Assembly (NCBI GenBank): GCA_023423655.1
Contig: JAFAFE010000001.1
Span: 310,001-374,000 of the forward strand
Length of the DNA: 64,000 nucleotides
Direction: 5' to 3'
Source of the DNA: Pseudomonadota bacterium
GTDB lineage: Bacteria > Pseudomonadota > Alphaproteobacteria > Sphingomonadales > Sphingomonadaceae
The notes beneath the pieces were generated by a model. That model had not been told where the DNA came from, searched no databases, and saw only the letters and a list, made by a program, of their open reading frames with translations. Of this stretch, positions 33,000 to 42,098 are shown piece by piece; position 1 is the stretch's first letter; the number at the start of each line of letters is the position of its first letter. A program made the position numbers and the translations under genes.

Positions 33000-33740
33000 C
33001 TACCTACAAAACCCCTTGCCGCTCATGTCGAAATGGAAATGGTCGGCATGGGCGGCATTATATTCAGGCGACAGCACGGTGCCGAAGCGGCGGCAGGCGG
33101 AGCCGTGAATGAGGCGCAGGAATTTCTTTTCACGCGAGCCGCCTTCCCAGTCATTGAGCACGCTGACGCGCCGACCGTCGGCAAGGATGAAGGCCGACAC
33201 ATCGACCGCATTGGCAAAAGCGTGCTGCGACAAGCGCCCCGACCGGCCGCCATAAATATTGCGGCAGCTATAGGTGCCCATCGTTTCAATCTTCACCACC
33301 GGGCTGCCGAAGGTCATCTGCGCGGCGGGTTGCACCGCATAGCGCGCCCAGGCCGCGAAATTTTTGGCGAGCGGACAGGTCATCGCGGTTGTATTGGTGG
33401 TCGGCGTGCCGAAATCCATCACCTTGATGCTGTTGATCGTGCTGCAACCGCTGCCTTCATGCTTGTCGGGGAGCGAGGTGAAGCGCACGCCTGCCGCATG
33501 AAGCTCGCTCACGCACTGGCGCGCATCGGCAGTGGCAAAAGGCGCGTTGGGGATGGCCGCCCCCATGCGCGGACGCGCGACTCGTGACGGGCTGGAGGGC
33601 ATCCGCTCGGCCTTGGATTGCGCGCGGCGCGCTTCCTTGCCTTCGGGGACCAGCGACCCGCCCGCGCAACCTGCCAGCATTAAGGCTGCACAAAGGGTCG
33701 TGGCGATGGTCAACGGAAGATTAAGCAATTTCGGTGTCAT
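33000..33740 (-). CDS. Extensin-like C-terminal domain lipoprotein
   Basis: This 246-residue lipoprotein has lipobox LAGC at about residues 22-25. The C-terminal domain (about 75-246) is the bacterial extensin-like domain related to D,D-/L,D-carboxypeptidase-like metallopeptidases. Its zinc-type ligands are SQHAFANAVDVSAF and HADHFHFDM, with four conserved cysteines (RQCVSEL, GSGCST, MTCPL, YSCRN). It probably acts on peptidoglycan, although activity of this family is poorly characterised. It stands alone between repeat DNA and the FadJ-like gene. Confidence 0.85.
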   Translation of the reverse strand: MTPKLLNLPLTIATTLCAALMLAGCAGGSLVPEGKEARRAQSKAERMPSSPSRVARPRMGAAIPNAPFATADARQCVSELHAAGVRFTSLPDKHEGSGCSTINSIKVMDFGTPTTNTTAMTCPLAKNFAAWARYAVQPAAQMTFGSPVVKIETMGTYSCRNIYGGRSGRLSQHAFANAVDVSAFILADGRRVSVLNDWEGGSREKKFLRLIHGSACRRFGTVLSPEYNAAHADHFHFDMSGKGFCR

Positions 33741-33830
33741 TTGATTGACCCTAATGATTCCTCTTCACCATAATTTTAAGGAATCGGGTTAATATTTGGT
33801 TACCGTTTGCGCATTTCTGCCGCTATTTTG

Positions 33831-33871
33831 TTAAATATTGCGCCCTCGTCCACGCGGAGAGGGCGCAATAT
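33831..33871 (-). terminator. Hairpin terminator after the FadJ-like gene
   Basis: A perfect 13-bp stem (33835-33847 with 33859-33871) lies four bases after the stop codon. On the minus strand it is followed by only three T residues, so it is a moderate terminator. Confidence 0.65.
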
Positions 33872-33874
33872 CTA

Positions 33875-35911
33875 TCAGTTAAACCGGCCTTTTGTTTCCG
33901 CTTTTTCCTTGAGCAAGGGCGCGACCTCCAGCCCGTGTTTTTCCAAGCCAGCGACAATCTTGTCCGCACCTTCAAGGTCCGCCCAGAACATCGGGCCGCC
34001 GCGATAGACGGGCCAGCCATAGCCGTAAATCCACACCACATCCACGTCGCTCGCGCGCTGGGCCTTGCCTTCGGCGAGGATTTTCGCGCCTTCATTGACC
34101 ATCGGGTAAAGCGTGCGCTCGATGATTTCTTCATCGCTAATGTCGCGCTTTTGCTTGCCCGATTTGGCGGCAAATTCGTCGATAATCGCCTGCACGCGCG
34201 CCGACGGGCTGGGGTTGCGCTTATCGTCATAATCATAAAAGCCCGCGCCCGTTTTCTGCCCGAACCGTCCTTCGGCGCAGAGCGCATCGCGGATGCTTTC
34301 GATGCGCTGAGGATCGCGGTGCCAGCCAATATCGACACCTGCCAAGTCGGACATCTGGAACGGTCCCATCGGCATCCCGAATTCGACATGGACCTTGTCT
34401 ATTTGCTGCGGGGTTGCGCCTTCCATGAGGAGGTTCATCGCCTCGACCTGCCGCGGCGTCAGCATCCGGTTGCCGATAAAGCCGTGGCATACGCCCGCTA
34501 CCACCGCGACCTTGCCGATCTTTTTGGCGACCGCCATCGCGGTGGCCAGCACATCGTCGGCGGTCTTGGCCCCGCGCACCACTTCCAAAAGCTTCATCAC
34601 ATTGGCGGGCGAAAAGAAATGGAGGCCAAGGACATTTTCCGGACGACTGGTCACGCTCGCAATCTCGTCAATGTCGAGATAGCTGGTGTTCGACGCAAGG
34701 ATGGCGCTGTCCTTGGCAATCGCATCAAGTTTGGTGAAAATCTCTTTTTTCACCTCCATATTTTCATAGACCGCCTCGATGATGAGATCGCAATCGGCAA
34801 GTTCGGTAAGGTCCAGTGCGGTGGACAATAGCCCCATCGCGCCTTCGACCTGCTCGGAGGTCATGCGGCCCTTGGCGGCGGTGGCTTCATAATTTTTGCG
34901 GATGGTGGCAACGCCCCGGTCCAACGCTTCTTGCGCAGTTTCGATCATCGTGACGGGGAGGCCTTTGGACAGGAAATTCATCGCAATCCCGCCGCCCATC
35001 GTGCCTGCGCCGATAATGCCGATTTTGGCGACGGGGCGCAGCGCGACATCCTTGGCGATGCCGTCAATTTTGGAGGCTTTGCGTTCGGCAAAGAAGATAT
35101 GGCGCTGGGCCGCCGATTGGGTGCCCATCATCAGCTTCATAAATTCGGCGCGTTCGAACGTCATGCCTTCATCAAACGGGAGCCGCGTTGCCGCCTCGAC
35201 ACAGGCGAGGTTGGCATAGGGCGCATCAAAGCCGCGCCATTTGCGCGCATTGGCGGTTTTGAGCGCGTTGATCGCGTCCGCATCGGGGGCAATCGGCAAA
35301 TCGCGTGTCGGGCGCGGACCTTTGGCGATTTTGGCGCGGGCAAAAGCAATCGCGTCTTCGGCAAGGCTGGTTTCGCCTGCCAGTTCATCGACAAGGCCTG
35401 CTTCCTTGGCTTTGGCCGCCGAAATCGGCGCGCCACCGCTGGCCATTTCGGCGGCAAGCGCGACCCCGACAAGGCGCGGCAGACGCTGGGTGCCGCCTGC
35501 GCCGGGGAGCAGGCCGAGCTTGACTTCGGGCACGCCCAATTTGGCCGACGGTACCGCGATACGGTAATGCGCGCCGAGCGTGGTTTCGAGGCCACCACCG
35601 AGCGCCGTGCCGTGAATTGCAGCGATGACCGGCTTGGGCGAAGATTCCATCGCATTGATGACGCTGTTCAAATCCGGCCCCTTCATGCCGGTCGCAAATT
35701 CAGTAATGTCCGCTCCCGCAATATAGGTCGCGCCCGCACAGCGCAGCACCATCGCCTTGAGGCTGTCGTCGCGCTGCAACTCTTCCACCGCGTTCAAAAT
35801 CCCCTCGCGCACATGCCAGGATAAAGCATTGACGGGCGGGTTATCGACAATGGCAACCAGCACATCGTCATGGCGTTCGGTGGTGACGGTTTGCGGGGCG
35901 GTTTCGGTCAT
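33875..35911 (-). CDS. Bifunctional enoyl-CoA hydratase / 3-hydroxyacyl-CoA dehydrogenase
   Basis: This FadJ/peroxisomal-type multifunctional enzyme has 678 residues. The N-terminal crotonase domain (about 1-190) carries the oxyanion segments GADITEFA and IHGTALGGGLET. The linker leads to the NAD domain (GIIGAGTMGGGIAMN, about residue 295). The catalytic HFFSPANVM with ASNTSYLDI and the C-terminal domains with KTGAGFYDYD follow. It carries out two consecutive steps of beta-oxidation. ATG 35911 has GAAGGA upstream. Its 5' flank is a family B repeat that begins 16 bases before the start codon, so its promoter may lie beyond the repeat or upstream in the cluster. Confidence 0.93.
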   Translation of the reverse strand: MTETAPQTVTTERHDDVLVAIVDNPPVNALSWHVREGILNAVEELQRDDSLKAMVLRCAGATYIAGADITEFATGMKGPDLNSVINAMESSPKPVIAAIHGTALGGGLETTLGAHYRIAVPSAKLGVPEVKLGLLPGAGGTQRLPRLVGVALAAEMASGGAPISAAKAKEAGLVDELAGETSLAEDAIAFARAKIAKGPRPTRDLPIAPDADAINALKTANARKWRGFDAPYANLACVEAATRLPFDEGMTFERAEFMKLMMGTQSAAQRHIFFAERKASKIDGIAKDVALRPVAKIGIIGAGTMGGGIAMNFLSKGLPVTMIETAQEALDRGVATIRKNYEATAAKGRMTSEQVEGAMGLLSTALDLTELADCDLIIEAVYENMEVKKEIFTKLDAIAKDSAILASNTSYLDIDEIASVTSRPENVLGLHFFSPANVMKLLEVVRGAKTADDVLATAMAVAKKIGKVAVVAGVCHGFIGNRMLTPRQVEAMNLLMEGATPQQIDKVHVEFGMPMGPFQMSDLAGVDIGWHRDPQRIESIRDALCAEGRFGQKTGAGFYDYDDKRNPSPSARVQAIIDEFAAKSGKQKRDISDEEIIERTLYPMVNEGAKILAEGKAQRASDVDVVWIYGYGWPVYRGGPMFWADLEGADKIVAGLEKHGLEVAPLLKEKAETKGRFN

Positions 35912-35926
35912 ATAAGCTTCCTTCTG

Positions 35927-36028
35927 CTCCCCTCCCGCGCGCGGGAGGGGCTGGGGGTGGGTATGATTTCGGAAATGGGTTTCATTATTCAGACCCACCC
36001 CCGACCCCTCCCGCAAGCGGGAGGGGAG
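35927..36028. repeat. Paired family B repeat
   Basis: CTCCCCTCCCGCGCGCGGGAG opens and CCCTCCCGCAAGCGGGAGGG closes the unit, with GGGGGTGGG and CCCACCCCC arms. It fills the gap between the serine hydrolase stop and the FadJ-like start. Confidence 0.9.
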
Positions 36029-36037
36029 TGAAAGGCG

Positions 36038-37270
36038 CTATTCCGTCAGCGCGGCGTAGAGCATGGTCTTGATTTCGCGGCGCACGGGATAGGTGGACGA
36101 CGGCATGAGCTGCGTCATGAAAATCATGATGATGTCCTCGTGCGGGTCGACGAAGAAGGCGGTGGAAAACATCCCGCCCCAGAAAAAATCGCCCGCAGAA
36201 CAATTCATCATCGCCTTGGCCGGGTCCATGGTAGTCGCAAAGCCGAGGCCGAAGCCGACGCCCGCATTTTCCGCTTCGGAAAAAAGCGCGGTCGACAATG
36301 TCGCGAGGTCCGCGCCGCCCGGCAAATGGTTGGCGGTCATCAGTTCCAGCGTCTTGGGGGCGATGATACGCGCGCCGTCCAGCTCACCGCCATTGAGCAG
36401 CATCCGGCAGAAACGGTGATAATCGGCCAAGGTTGACGCCATACCGCCACCGCCCGAAAGCTGGCGCGGCGGCTTGCCCCACGCGCTGCCTTCGCCCGGG
36501 TCAAACAGCTTCATTTTCTGCTGCGGGTGGAACGCATAGCAATCGGGCAGGCGGTGGAGTTTTTCGGCGGGCACTTGGAAATGCGTGTCGTCCATGCCCA
36601 AAGGCTGCGTCACCCGCGCGGCAATAACCTGGTCGAGCGGCTGGTCATCAACGCGCTGGAGGATCGCGCCCAATATGTCGGTCGCAATCGAATAATTCCA
36701 GCTTGTGCCGGGATCGAATTGCAGCGGAATATCCGCAAGGATGCGGATAAATTCTTCGAGGTCCGGCCCTTCAAAAGCTTCGAGTTTCTGCTTGCGATAG
36801 GCCGCATCAATCGCGGTGCGCTCCTGAAAGCCATAAGTCAGCCCCGCCGTGTGGCGCAGCAGGTCGATCATGCGCATCGGTTCGCGCACGGGGCGCGATA
36901 CGAACGGGACATTGCCACCGCCCGCGACAAACACGCCCAGATTTTTCCATTCCGGAATGATGCTGCTGACCGGATCGGTGAGCGCAAGCTTGCCCTCTTC
37001 GACCAGTTGCATAAACGCAATCGAGGTGATCGGCTTGGTCATCGACGCGATGCGGAAAATCGCATCCTGTTGCAGCGCCGCGCCTTTGCGCGCATCGCCC
37101 TGAAGCGACAGATGCGCAACCTCGTCCCCGCGCCCGATAAGGAGAGCGGCGTGCGGTAAGGCTCCCGTGTCGAGATATTTGGCCTTCAAATGGGCGTCGA
37201 TACGGGCAAGGCGCTCGGGCGAAAAGCCCAAGTCGCGCGGGTCGGATGCGGGGGTGAGGATATGTGTCAT
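36038..37270 (-). CDS. Serine hydrolase, class C beta-lactamase fold (esterase-like)
   Basis: This 410-residue protein has no signal peptide, so it is cytosolic. The nucleophile motif is S76-M-T-K79 (RIASMTKPITSIAFM), and the second motif NYSIATDILG contains the Tyr. A GGG...ST strand (SGGGGMAST) and a late histidine/lysine-type box complete the fold. Family members (EstB-like) hydrolyse esters, lactones and sometimes lactams. Its place inside the acyl-CoA cluster suggests it opens a lactone or ester that feeds the pathway, which is inference. It is on the same strand as the SDR gene 86 bp upstream. Confidence 0.85.
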   Translation of the reverse strand: MTHILTPASDPRDLGFSPERLARIDAHLKAKYLDTGALPHAALLIGRGDEVAHLSLQGDARKGAALQQDAIFRIASMTKPITSIAFMQLVEEGKLALTDPVSSIIPEWKNLGVFVAGGGNVPFVSRPVREPMRMIDLLRHTAGLTYGFQERTAIDAAYRKQKLEAFEGPDLEEFIRILADIPLQFDPGTSWNYSIATDILGAILQRVDDQPLDQVIAARVTQPLGMDDTHFQVPAEKLHRLPDCYAFHPQQKMKLFDPGEGSAWGKPPRQLSGGGGMASTLADYHRFCRMLLNGGELDGARIIAPKTLELMTANHLPGGADLATLSTALFSEAENAGVGFGLGFATTMDPAKAMMNCSAGDFFWGGMFSTAFFVDPHEDIIMIFMTQLMPSSTYPVRREIKTMLYAALTE

Positions 37271-37356
37271 GCCTTATTCTTATCAATGCGCGCGCCGACA
37301 AGTCGAGGGGGCGAACGCGGTGCCTTTTATGCTGCTGGCTTTCACGCCTCCGTCTC

Positions 37357-38148
37357 TCACGCCGCCGTCTGTCCAAAGATTTGCCGGTTGACCGGATGCG
37401 AGCTGGACAGGCCGCCATCGACCACAATCGCCTGCCCGTTAATATAGGAGGCGCGGTCCGATGCCAGAAACAGCGCGGTTTGCGCAATTTCGCTAGGCTC
37501 TCCGCCGCGTTGCAGCGGGTTGAGCTGGCCAAGCAATTCTTCTTTGCCCTTGGCGCGGACAATGTCGTAAATCGGCTTGGTCATGCTGGTTTCGATAAGG
37601 CCGGGGCAGATCGCATTGACGCGCACCTGATGCCCGCCAAGCTGCTGCGCGCCGACCCGCACCAGATTAATGACACCCGCCTTGGACGAGGAATAAGCCG
37701 GACCGCCCGCGCCCGACCGGAGCCCCGCAACGCTTGCGGTGCAGATGATCGAACCTTTGCCGGTCTTGGCCATATGCTGGCCCGCATATTTGATCGCAAG
37801 AAATGGCCCGATAAGGTTGACGCGCAAAATTTCCGCCCAATCTTCGGCGCTTTGTTCGAAGATGCCGGCAAGCCCGCCCGAAATCCCCGCATTGGCAAAG
37901 AAAATGTCGAGCCGGCCATATTTGGCAACCGCATCGGCAACCAGCTTTGCAACCGCGGGTTCATCACCGGCATCGCACAGCACGCCTTCGATGTGGTCGT
38001 GCATCGCAGCGGTTTCATGGACCGCATCGCCGACATCGGCGGCGACCACCTGCGCGCCTTGTTCTGCAAATAAAAGCGCGGTGGCGCGGCCGATGCCGCT
38101 AGCGGCTCCCGTCACAATCGCGACCTGTCCGTCCAATTCTCCCGCCAT
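37357..38148 (-). CDS. SDR-family oxidoreductase
   Basis: This 263-residue classical short-chain dehydrogenase has the cofactor loop TGAASGIGRA (residues 14-23), NAGISGG, catalytic Ser in CTASVAG, Tyr-x-x-x-Lys in YSSSKAG, and a PGLIETSM segment after it. It probably uses NAD, given the Asp after strand 2 (VVAADVGD). It lies 20 bp downstream of the phosphotransferase gene on the same strand and is very likely co-transcribed. A 3-hydroxyacyl or secondary alcohol substrate is plausible from context. Confidence 0.9.
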   Translation of the reverse strand: MAGELDGQVAIVTGAASGIGRATALLFAEQGAQVVAADVGDAVHETAAMHDHIEGVLCDAGDEPAVAKLVADAVAKYGRLDIFFANAGISGGLAGIFEQSAEDWAEILRVNLIGPFLAIKYAGQHMAKTGKGSIICTASVAGLRSGAGGPAYSSSKAGVINLVRVGAQQLGGHQVRVNAICPGLIETSMTKPIYDIVRAKGKEELLGQLNPLQRGGEPSEIAQTALFLASDRASYINGQAIVVDGGLSSSHPVNRQIFGQTAA

Positions 38149-38168
38149 ATCCTGTCTCCCTTGAAACG

Positions 38169-39203
38169 TCAGTCTGCCGCGCCCGCTGCCTTGGCGAAAT
38201 GCCAGGCAGAATCGGCGAGGAACGGCACTTTCGCGGCCATTTCCGCCGCCTTGTCGTTGGACGCATTGCCGTCAATCACGCGCTTTTTAATGCCCTGCAC
38301 AATCCCGGCCAAGCGGAACAGGTTGAACGCGAAATACCAGTTCATGTCCGGCACATCGTCAAGGCCGGTGCGCGCCGCATAGCGTTCGATCATCGCCTGC
38401 ATTAGCGGGATGCCGAGCGCGTCCAAGTCCAGCCCCGAAAGCCCCGCACGGCCATCGGCGGGCGTCACCCAATTCATCATCAGATAGGCAAGGTCCGCCA
38501 TCGGATCGCCCAAGGTCGATAATTCCCAATCGAGGACCGCCAGCACGCGCGGGCTTCGGGAATCGAAAATCATATTGTCGATGCGGAAATCGCCGTGAAC
38601 TATCGCGGTGCGTTTCTGTTCGGGGAGCGAGGCGGGAAGATAGGCGATCAGCTTTTCCATCGCGGGCAAATCATCGGTTTGCGACCCGCGATATTGTTTG
38701 GTCCAGCGGCCCACCTGCCGCTCGAAATAATTGCCGGGCTTGCCATATTCGCCAAGCCCTGCGCCTTGGTAATCGACCTTGTGGAGGTCGGCGAGCGTAT
38801 CGACCATCGCTTCATAAAGCGCAGTGCGTTCGGCATTATTGGCGGCCTCAGGGATTGCGCCGTTCCAGAAAGTGCGCCCTTCGACCATCTCCATCACATA
38901 AAAAGCCGCGCCGATGACATTATCATCTTCGCAGAGGCCATAAGGTTTGGCGACGGGAAAGCCGGTGGGGTGCAGCCCCGCTATCAGTCGATATTCGCGG
39001 TCGACCGCATGGGCGGACGGGAGCAATGGCCCGAACGGCTTGCGGCGCAGCACATAAGCACCGCTTGGGCTATCCACCCGATAGGTCGGATTGGATTGCC
39101 CGCCTGCAAATTTTTCCAATGTCAGCGGGCCTTTGAACCCCGCGACATGGGCTTCCATCCAGCGGGTCAGCGCCGCTTCATCGATATGGTCTTTGTCCGT
39201 CAC
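38169..39203 (-). CDS. APH-fold phosphotransferase (ACAD10/11 kinase-domain type)
   Basis: The 344-residue kinase-like protein has FAGGQSNPTYRV as the glycine-rich loop. The ATP-binding lysine is in AYVLRRKP, the catalytic loop is IVHGDFRIDNMIFD (HGDFRxDN), and the metal site is VLDWELSTLGDPMADLAY. This is the APH branch found fused to acyl-CoA dehydrogenase domains in mammalian ACAD10/11, whose kinase phosphorylates 4-hydroxyacyl chains. Here the dehydrogenase partner is encoded separately by the 40,570 gene. The GTG at 39203 follows a GGGGAAGG stretch and lies 13 bp after the alcohol dehydrogenase stop. A TTG at 39230 is the alternative. Confidence 0.88.
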   Translation of the reverse strand: MTDKDHIDEAALTRWMEAHVAGFKGPLTLEKFAGGQSNPTYRVDSPSGAYVLRRKPFGPLLPSAHAVDREYRLIAGLHPTGFPVAKPYGLCEDDNVIGAAFYVMEMVEGRTFWNGAIPEAANNAERTALYEAMVDTLADLHKVDYQGAGLGEYGKPGNYFERQVGRWTKQYRGSQTDDLPAMEKLIAYLPASLPEQKRTAIVHGDFRIDNMIFDSRSPRVLAVLDWELSTLGDPMADLAYLMMNWVTPADGRAGLSGLDLDALGIPLMQAMIERYAARTGLDDVPDMNWYFAFNLFRLAGIVQGIKKRVIDGNASNDKAAEMAAKVPFLADSAWHFAKAAGAAD

Positions 39204-39216
39204 GACGGCCTTCCCC

Positions 39217-40302
39217 TCACCCGAACACAATCACGCTGCGGGCAGCATCGCCGCGCTTCATCTTTTCAAAGCCGTCATTGACCGCCTCCAGCGGAATGGT
39301 TTCGGCAATGATCGAATCAAGGTCGAGCAGCCCGCGCAGGTAGAAATCGACCAGCCGCGGAATATCGACGGGGAAGCGGTTGCCGCCCATCAGCGCGCCC
39401 TGCAATTTCTTGCCGGTGAGAAGTTCAATGGCGCTCAAGCCGACTTTTTCGCCAGGCGGGTGCATCCCCAAAATCGTCGCGGTGCCGCCCCGGCGCAATG
39501 CACTGACGGCCAGACTGGCGGAGGCAGCGCGCCCGACCGCTTCGATCGCATGATCGACGCCGCCCTTGGTCATTTCGACAATTTGCGCGGCGGCATCTTC
39601 AGCGAACGCATCGACCACATCGGTTGCGCCAAGCTTTTTGGCGAGTTCGCGCTTTTCCGGCACCGGATCGGCGGCGATGATGCGGCCAGCACCCGCGATT
39701 TTTGCTGCGTTAATCGTGGCAAGCCCGACCCCGCCGCACCCGACGACAGCCACGGTTTCGCCGGGCGTCAGCTTGCAGGTATTGAAAATCGTCCCCGCGC
39801 CGGTCGTGACTGCACAGCCGATCACCGCCGCGCGGTCGAGCGGCATATCGGGGTCAATCGCGACACAGGCATGTTCATGGACCAGCATCTGTTCGGCAAA
39901 TGCCGACAGGTTGAGCATTTGCGCGACCGGACTGCCATCGGGCCGAGACAGGCGCGACGGCGCATCGCCCGCGCGCCGCGTATCGCCGCCGGGGCATAGC
40001 GACATCCTTCCGCTCACACAAAATTCGCAATGGCCGCAAAAGGCAGACAGGCAGGTGACCACCGCATCGCCAACCTTGACCGTGCGCACTTCGGAGCCGA
40101 CCGCCTCGACAATCCCGGCGGCCTCATGCCCCGGCACAGCGGGCAGCGCCTGAGGGTAGGTGCCTTCCAGAAAATGGAGGTCGCTATGGCATAGCCCGCA
40201 CGCGGCAGTGCGGATCAACACCTCATGCGGACCCGGCTTGTCGATAATAAGCGTTTCAATGGCCAAAGGTTGGCCGGGGGCAGTAAGGACAGCGGCTTTC
40301 AT
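39217..40302 (-). CDS. Zinc-dependent alcohol dehydrogenase
   Basis: This 361-residue medium-chain dehydrogenase has the catalytic zinc ligands in CGLCHSDLHF and PGHEAAG plus the Cys of IGCAVTTGAG. The structural zinc is held by the four cysteines of CGHCEFCVSGRMSLC. NAD binds at VAVVGCGGVGLATI. The overall pattern is the class III-like/NDMA-type branch. It probably oxidises a primary alcohol in the substrate pathway. ATG 40302 follows a family B repeat, and residues encoded upstream in the same frame are repeat-derived, not conserved. Confidence 0.92.
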   Translation of the reverse strand: MKAAVLTAPGQPLAIETLIIDKPGPHEVLIRTAACGLCHSDLHFLEGTYPQALPAVPGHEAAGIVEAVGSEVRTVKVGDAVVTCLSAFCGHCEFCVSGRMSLCPGGDTRRAGDAPSRLSRPDGSPVAQMLNLSAFAEQMLVHEHACVAIDPDMPLDRAAVIGCAVTTGAGTIFNTCKLTPGETVAVVGCGGVGLATINAAKIAGAGRIIAADPVPEKRELAKKLGATDVVDAFAEDAAAQIVEMTKGGVDHAIEAVGRAASASLAVSALRRGGTATILGMHPPGEKVGLSAIELLTGKKLQGALMGGNRFPVDIPRLVDFYLRGLLDLDSIIAETIPLEAVNDGFEKMKRGDAARSVIVFG

Positions 40303-40335
40303 GGGTAAGCGAACTCCGTTGAAGGACAACCAATT

Positions 40336-40433
40336 CCCCTCCCGCTTGCGGGATGGGTTAGGGGTGGGTGTATAGGAAGTGGGAGGCGATATTTCTGACC
40401 CACCCCCGACCCCTCGCATAAATGGGAGGGGAG
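40336..40433. repeat. Family B repeat copy
   Basis: CCCCTCCCGCTTGCGGGATG opens the copy and AATGGGAGGGGAG closes it, more diverged than the 35.9 kb copy. Confidence 0.85.
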
Positions 40434-40444
40434 AATTTGGCGCT

Positions 40445-40536
40445 CGTCATCCCCGACTTGATCGGGGATCCATCTCTGGCGCTTGATATTTTCATCATCG
40501 GTCGGGAGATGGATTCCCGCTTTCGCGGGAATGACG
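40445..40536. repeat. Family A repeat, copy 3
   Basis: CGTCATCCCCGACTTGATCG at the left pairs with GGATTCCCGCTTTCGCGGGA and ATGACG at the right. It sits directly next to a family B copy. Confidence 0.92.
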
Positions 40537-40569
40537 GGAAAGAATAGGAGAGGGAAGGGCTGCTTCCCC

Positions 40570-41856
40570 TCACCGCGCAACGCCCATATCACCCGACGAG
40601 GGGAGTTTGGCGGCTACATCGCCATATTTGCCGAACTCCATGCGCGCGATCGAGCGGTTGTGGACTTCGTCCGGGCCGTCGGCCAAGCGCAGGGTGCGTA
40701 TCCCCGCATAGGCTTTGGCGAGGCTGAAATCCTGACTTACGCCCGCACCGCCATGCGCCTGGATGGCGTCATCAATGATGCGCAGCGCCATGCGCGGGGC
40801 CTGCACTTTGATCATCGCGATTTCGCCCTGCGCGGTCTTGTTGCCGACCTTGTCCATCATATCGGCGGCTTTCAAACAAAGGAGCCGCGTCATTTCAATG
40901 TCGATGCGCGCTTCGGCAACCCGCTGTTCCCACACGCTCTGGTCGGCAAGCCTTTTGCCGAACGCGACGCGCGACAGGAGCCGCCTGGTCATCGCTTCCA
41001 ACGCGCTTTCCGCCGCGCCAATCGTGCGCATACAATGGTGGATGCGGCCCGGCCCAAGCCGTCCTTGCGCAATTTCAAAGCCGCGCCCTTCGCCGAGCAG
41101 CATCGCCTCTTCGGCATTGACGCGCACATCTTTCAGCTCGATTTCCATATGGCCATGCGGCGCGTCATCATAACCGAACACGGTGAGCGGCCGTTTGACC
41201 GTCAGCCCCTTGGCGTCCATCGGCACGAGGATCATCGATTGCTGCTGGTGCTTCTTCGCTTCAAAGTCGGTCTTGCCCATGAGGATCGTCACCGCACAGC
41301 GCGGATCGCCCGCGCCCGACGACCACCATTTGGTCCCGTTAATCACATAATCATCGCCGTCGCGCTCGATACGACATTCGATATTGGTCGCGTCGGACGA
41401 GGCCACTTGCGGTTCGGTCATGAGGAAGGCGGAGCGGATCTCGCCATTCATCAGCGGCACCATCCATTTGGCCTTTTGCGCCGCCGTGCCATAGCGCATG
41501 AACACTTCCATATTGCCGGTATCGGGCGCGGAGCAGTTGAACACTTCGCTCGCCCATTCAAGGCGTCCCATTTCTTCGGCGCACAGGGCATATTCCAGAT
41601 TGGTGAGGCCCGGCCCTTCAAACGCTACGCTGTCATCGACATTGGGGCGGCCCGACGATGGCGGCATGAACAGGTTCCAGATGCCCGCCGCTTTGGCTTT
41701 GGCTTTGGCCTCTTCGATAACCGGCAGCACCTTCCAGCGCCCGCCTTCAAGTTGCTGTTCATGATAGAGCGCGTCATTAGGGCGCACATGGCTTTCGATA
41801 AAATCCCGCACACGGTCGCGCCAATGCGTCTGCCGTTCGGTGAGATCAAAATCCAT
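40570..41856 (-). CDS. Acyl-CoA dehydrogenase, ACAD11-like
   Basis: This 428-residue flavoprotein has sequence blocks that correspond closely to the dehydrogenase half of mammalian ACAD10/11. They include EVFNCSAPDTGNMEVFMRYG, MTEPQVASSDATNIEC, VINGTKWWSSGAGDPRC and RIHHCMRTIG. In those enzymes a phosphorylated 4-hydroxyacyl-CoA loses phosphate in the ACAD site. The separate APH kinase gene is two genes downstream on the same strand, so this is a split version of the eukaryotic fusion. AGGAGG lies seven bases before ATG 41856. The gene heads the minus-strand cluster, divergent from another acyl-CoA dehydrogenase. Confidence 0.9.
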   Translation of the reverse strand: MDFDLTERQTHWRDRVRDFIESHVRPNDALYHEQQLEGGRWKVLPVIEEAKAKAKAAGIWNLFMPPSSGRPNVDDSVAFEGPGLTNLEYALCAEEMGRLEWASEVFNCSAPDTGNMEVFMRYGTAAQKAKWMVPLMNGEIRSAFLMTEPQVASSDATNIECRIERDGDDYVINGTKWWSSGAGDPRCAVTILMGKTDFEAKKHQQQSMILVPMDAKGLTVKRPLTVFGYDDAPHGHMEIELKDVRVNAEEAMLLGEGRGFEIAQGRLGPGRIHHCMRTIGAAESALEAMTRRLLSRVAFGKRLADQSVWEQRVAEARIDIEMTRLLCLKAADMMDKVGNKTAQGEIAMIKVQAPRMALRIIDDAIQAHGGAGVSQDFSLAKAYAGIRTLRLADGPDEVHNRSIARMEFGKYGDVAAKLPSSGDMGVAR

Positions 41857-42098
41857 CTGTGCCTCCTTTTGTCGCGTCATGTCCGATGCCGGTTTAGCGG
41901 CGGACGGGCAGAATCTTGTGTCTGCTCTTGCCCCCTTAAACCAAGGTTCGACGGGCGGGTCCAGTGTTTTAGGTTGCGAATCGAAACTTTTCTTGCTTCC
42001 TGTCCCCGAATCGAGTCAAAAGCCTTGCCACAAGGTCGCCCCGCAACGGATAGTGGCGGGGACAAGACAGGAATTATAACGGGAGATGGATAAAGCCG

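Noticed and set aside
40483..42093. A 536-codon plus-strand open frame opposite the ACAD11-like gene
   Set aside because: It is antisense to a gene with clear family motifs and reads as His/Arg/Gly-rich shadow sequence typical of GC-rich genomes.
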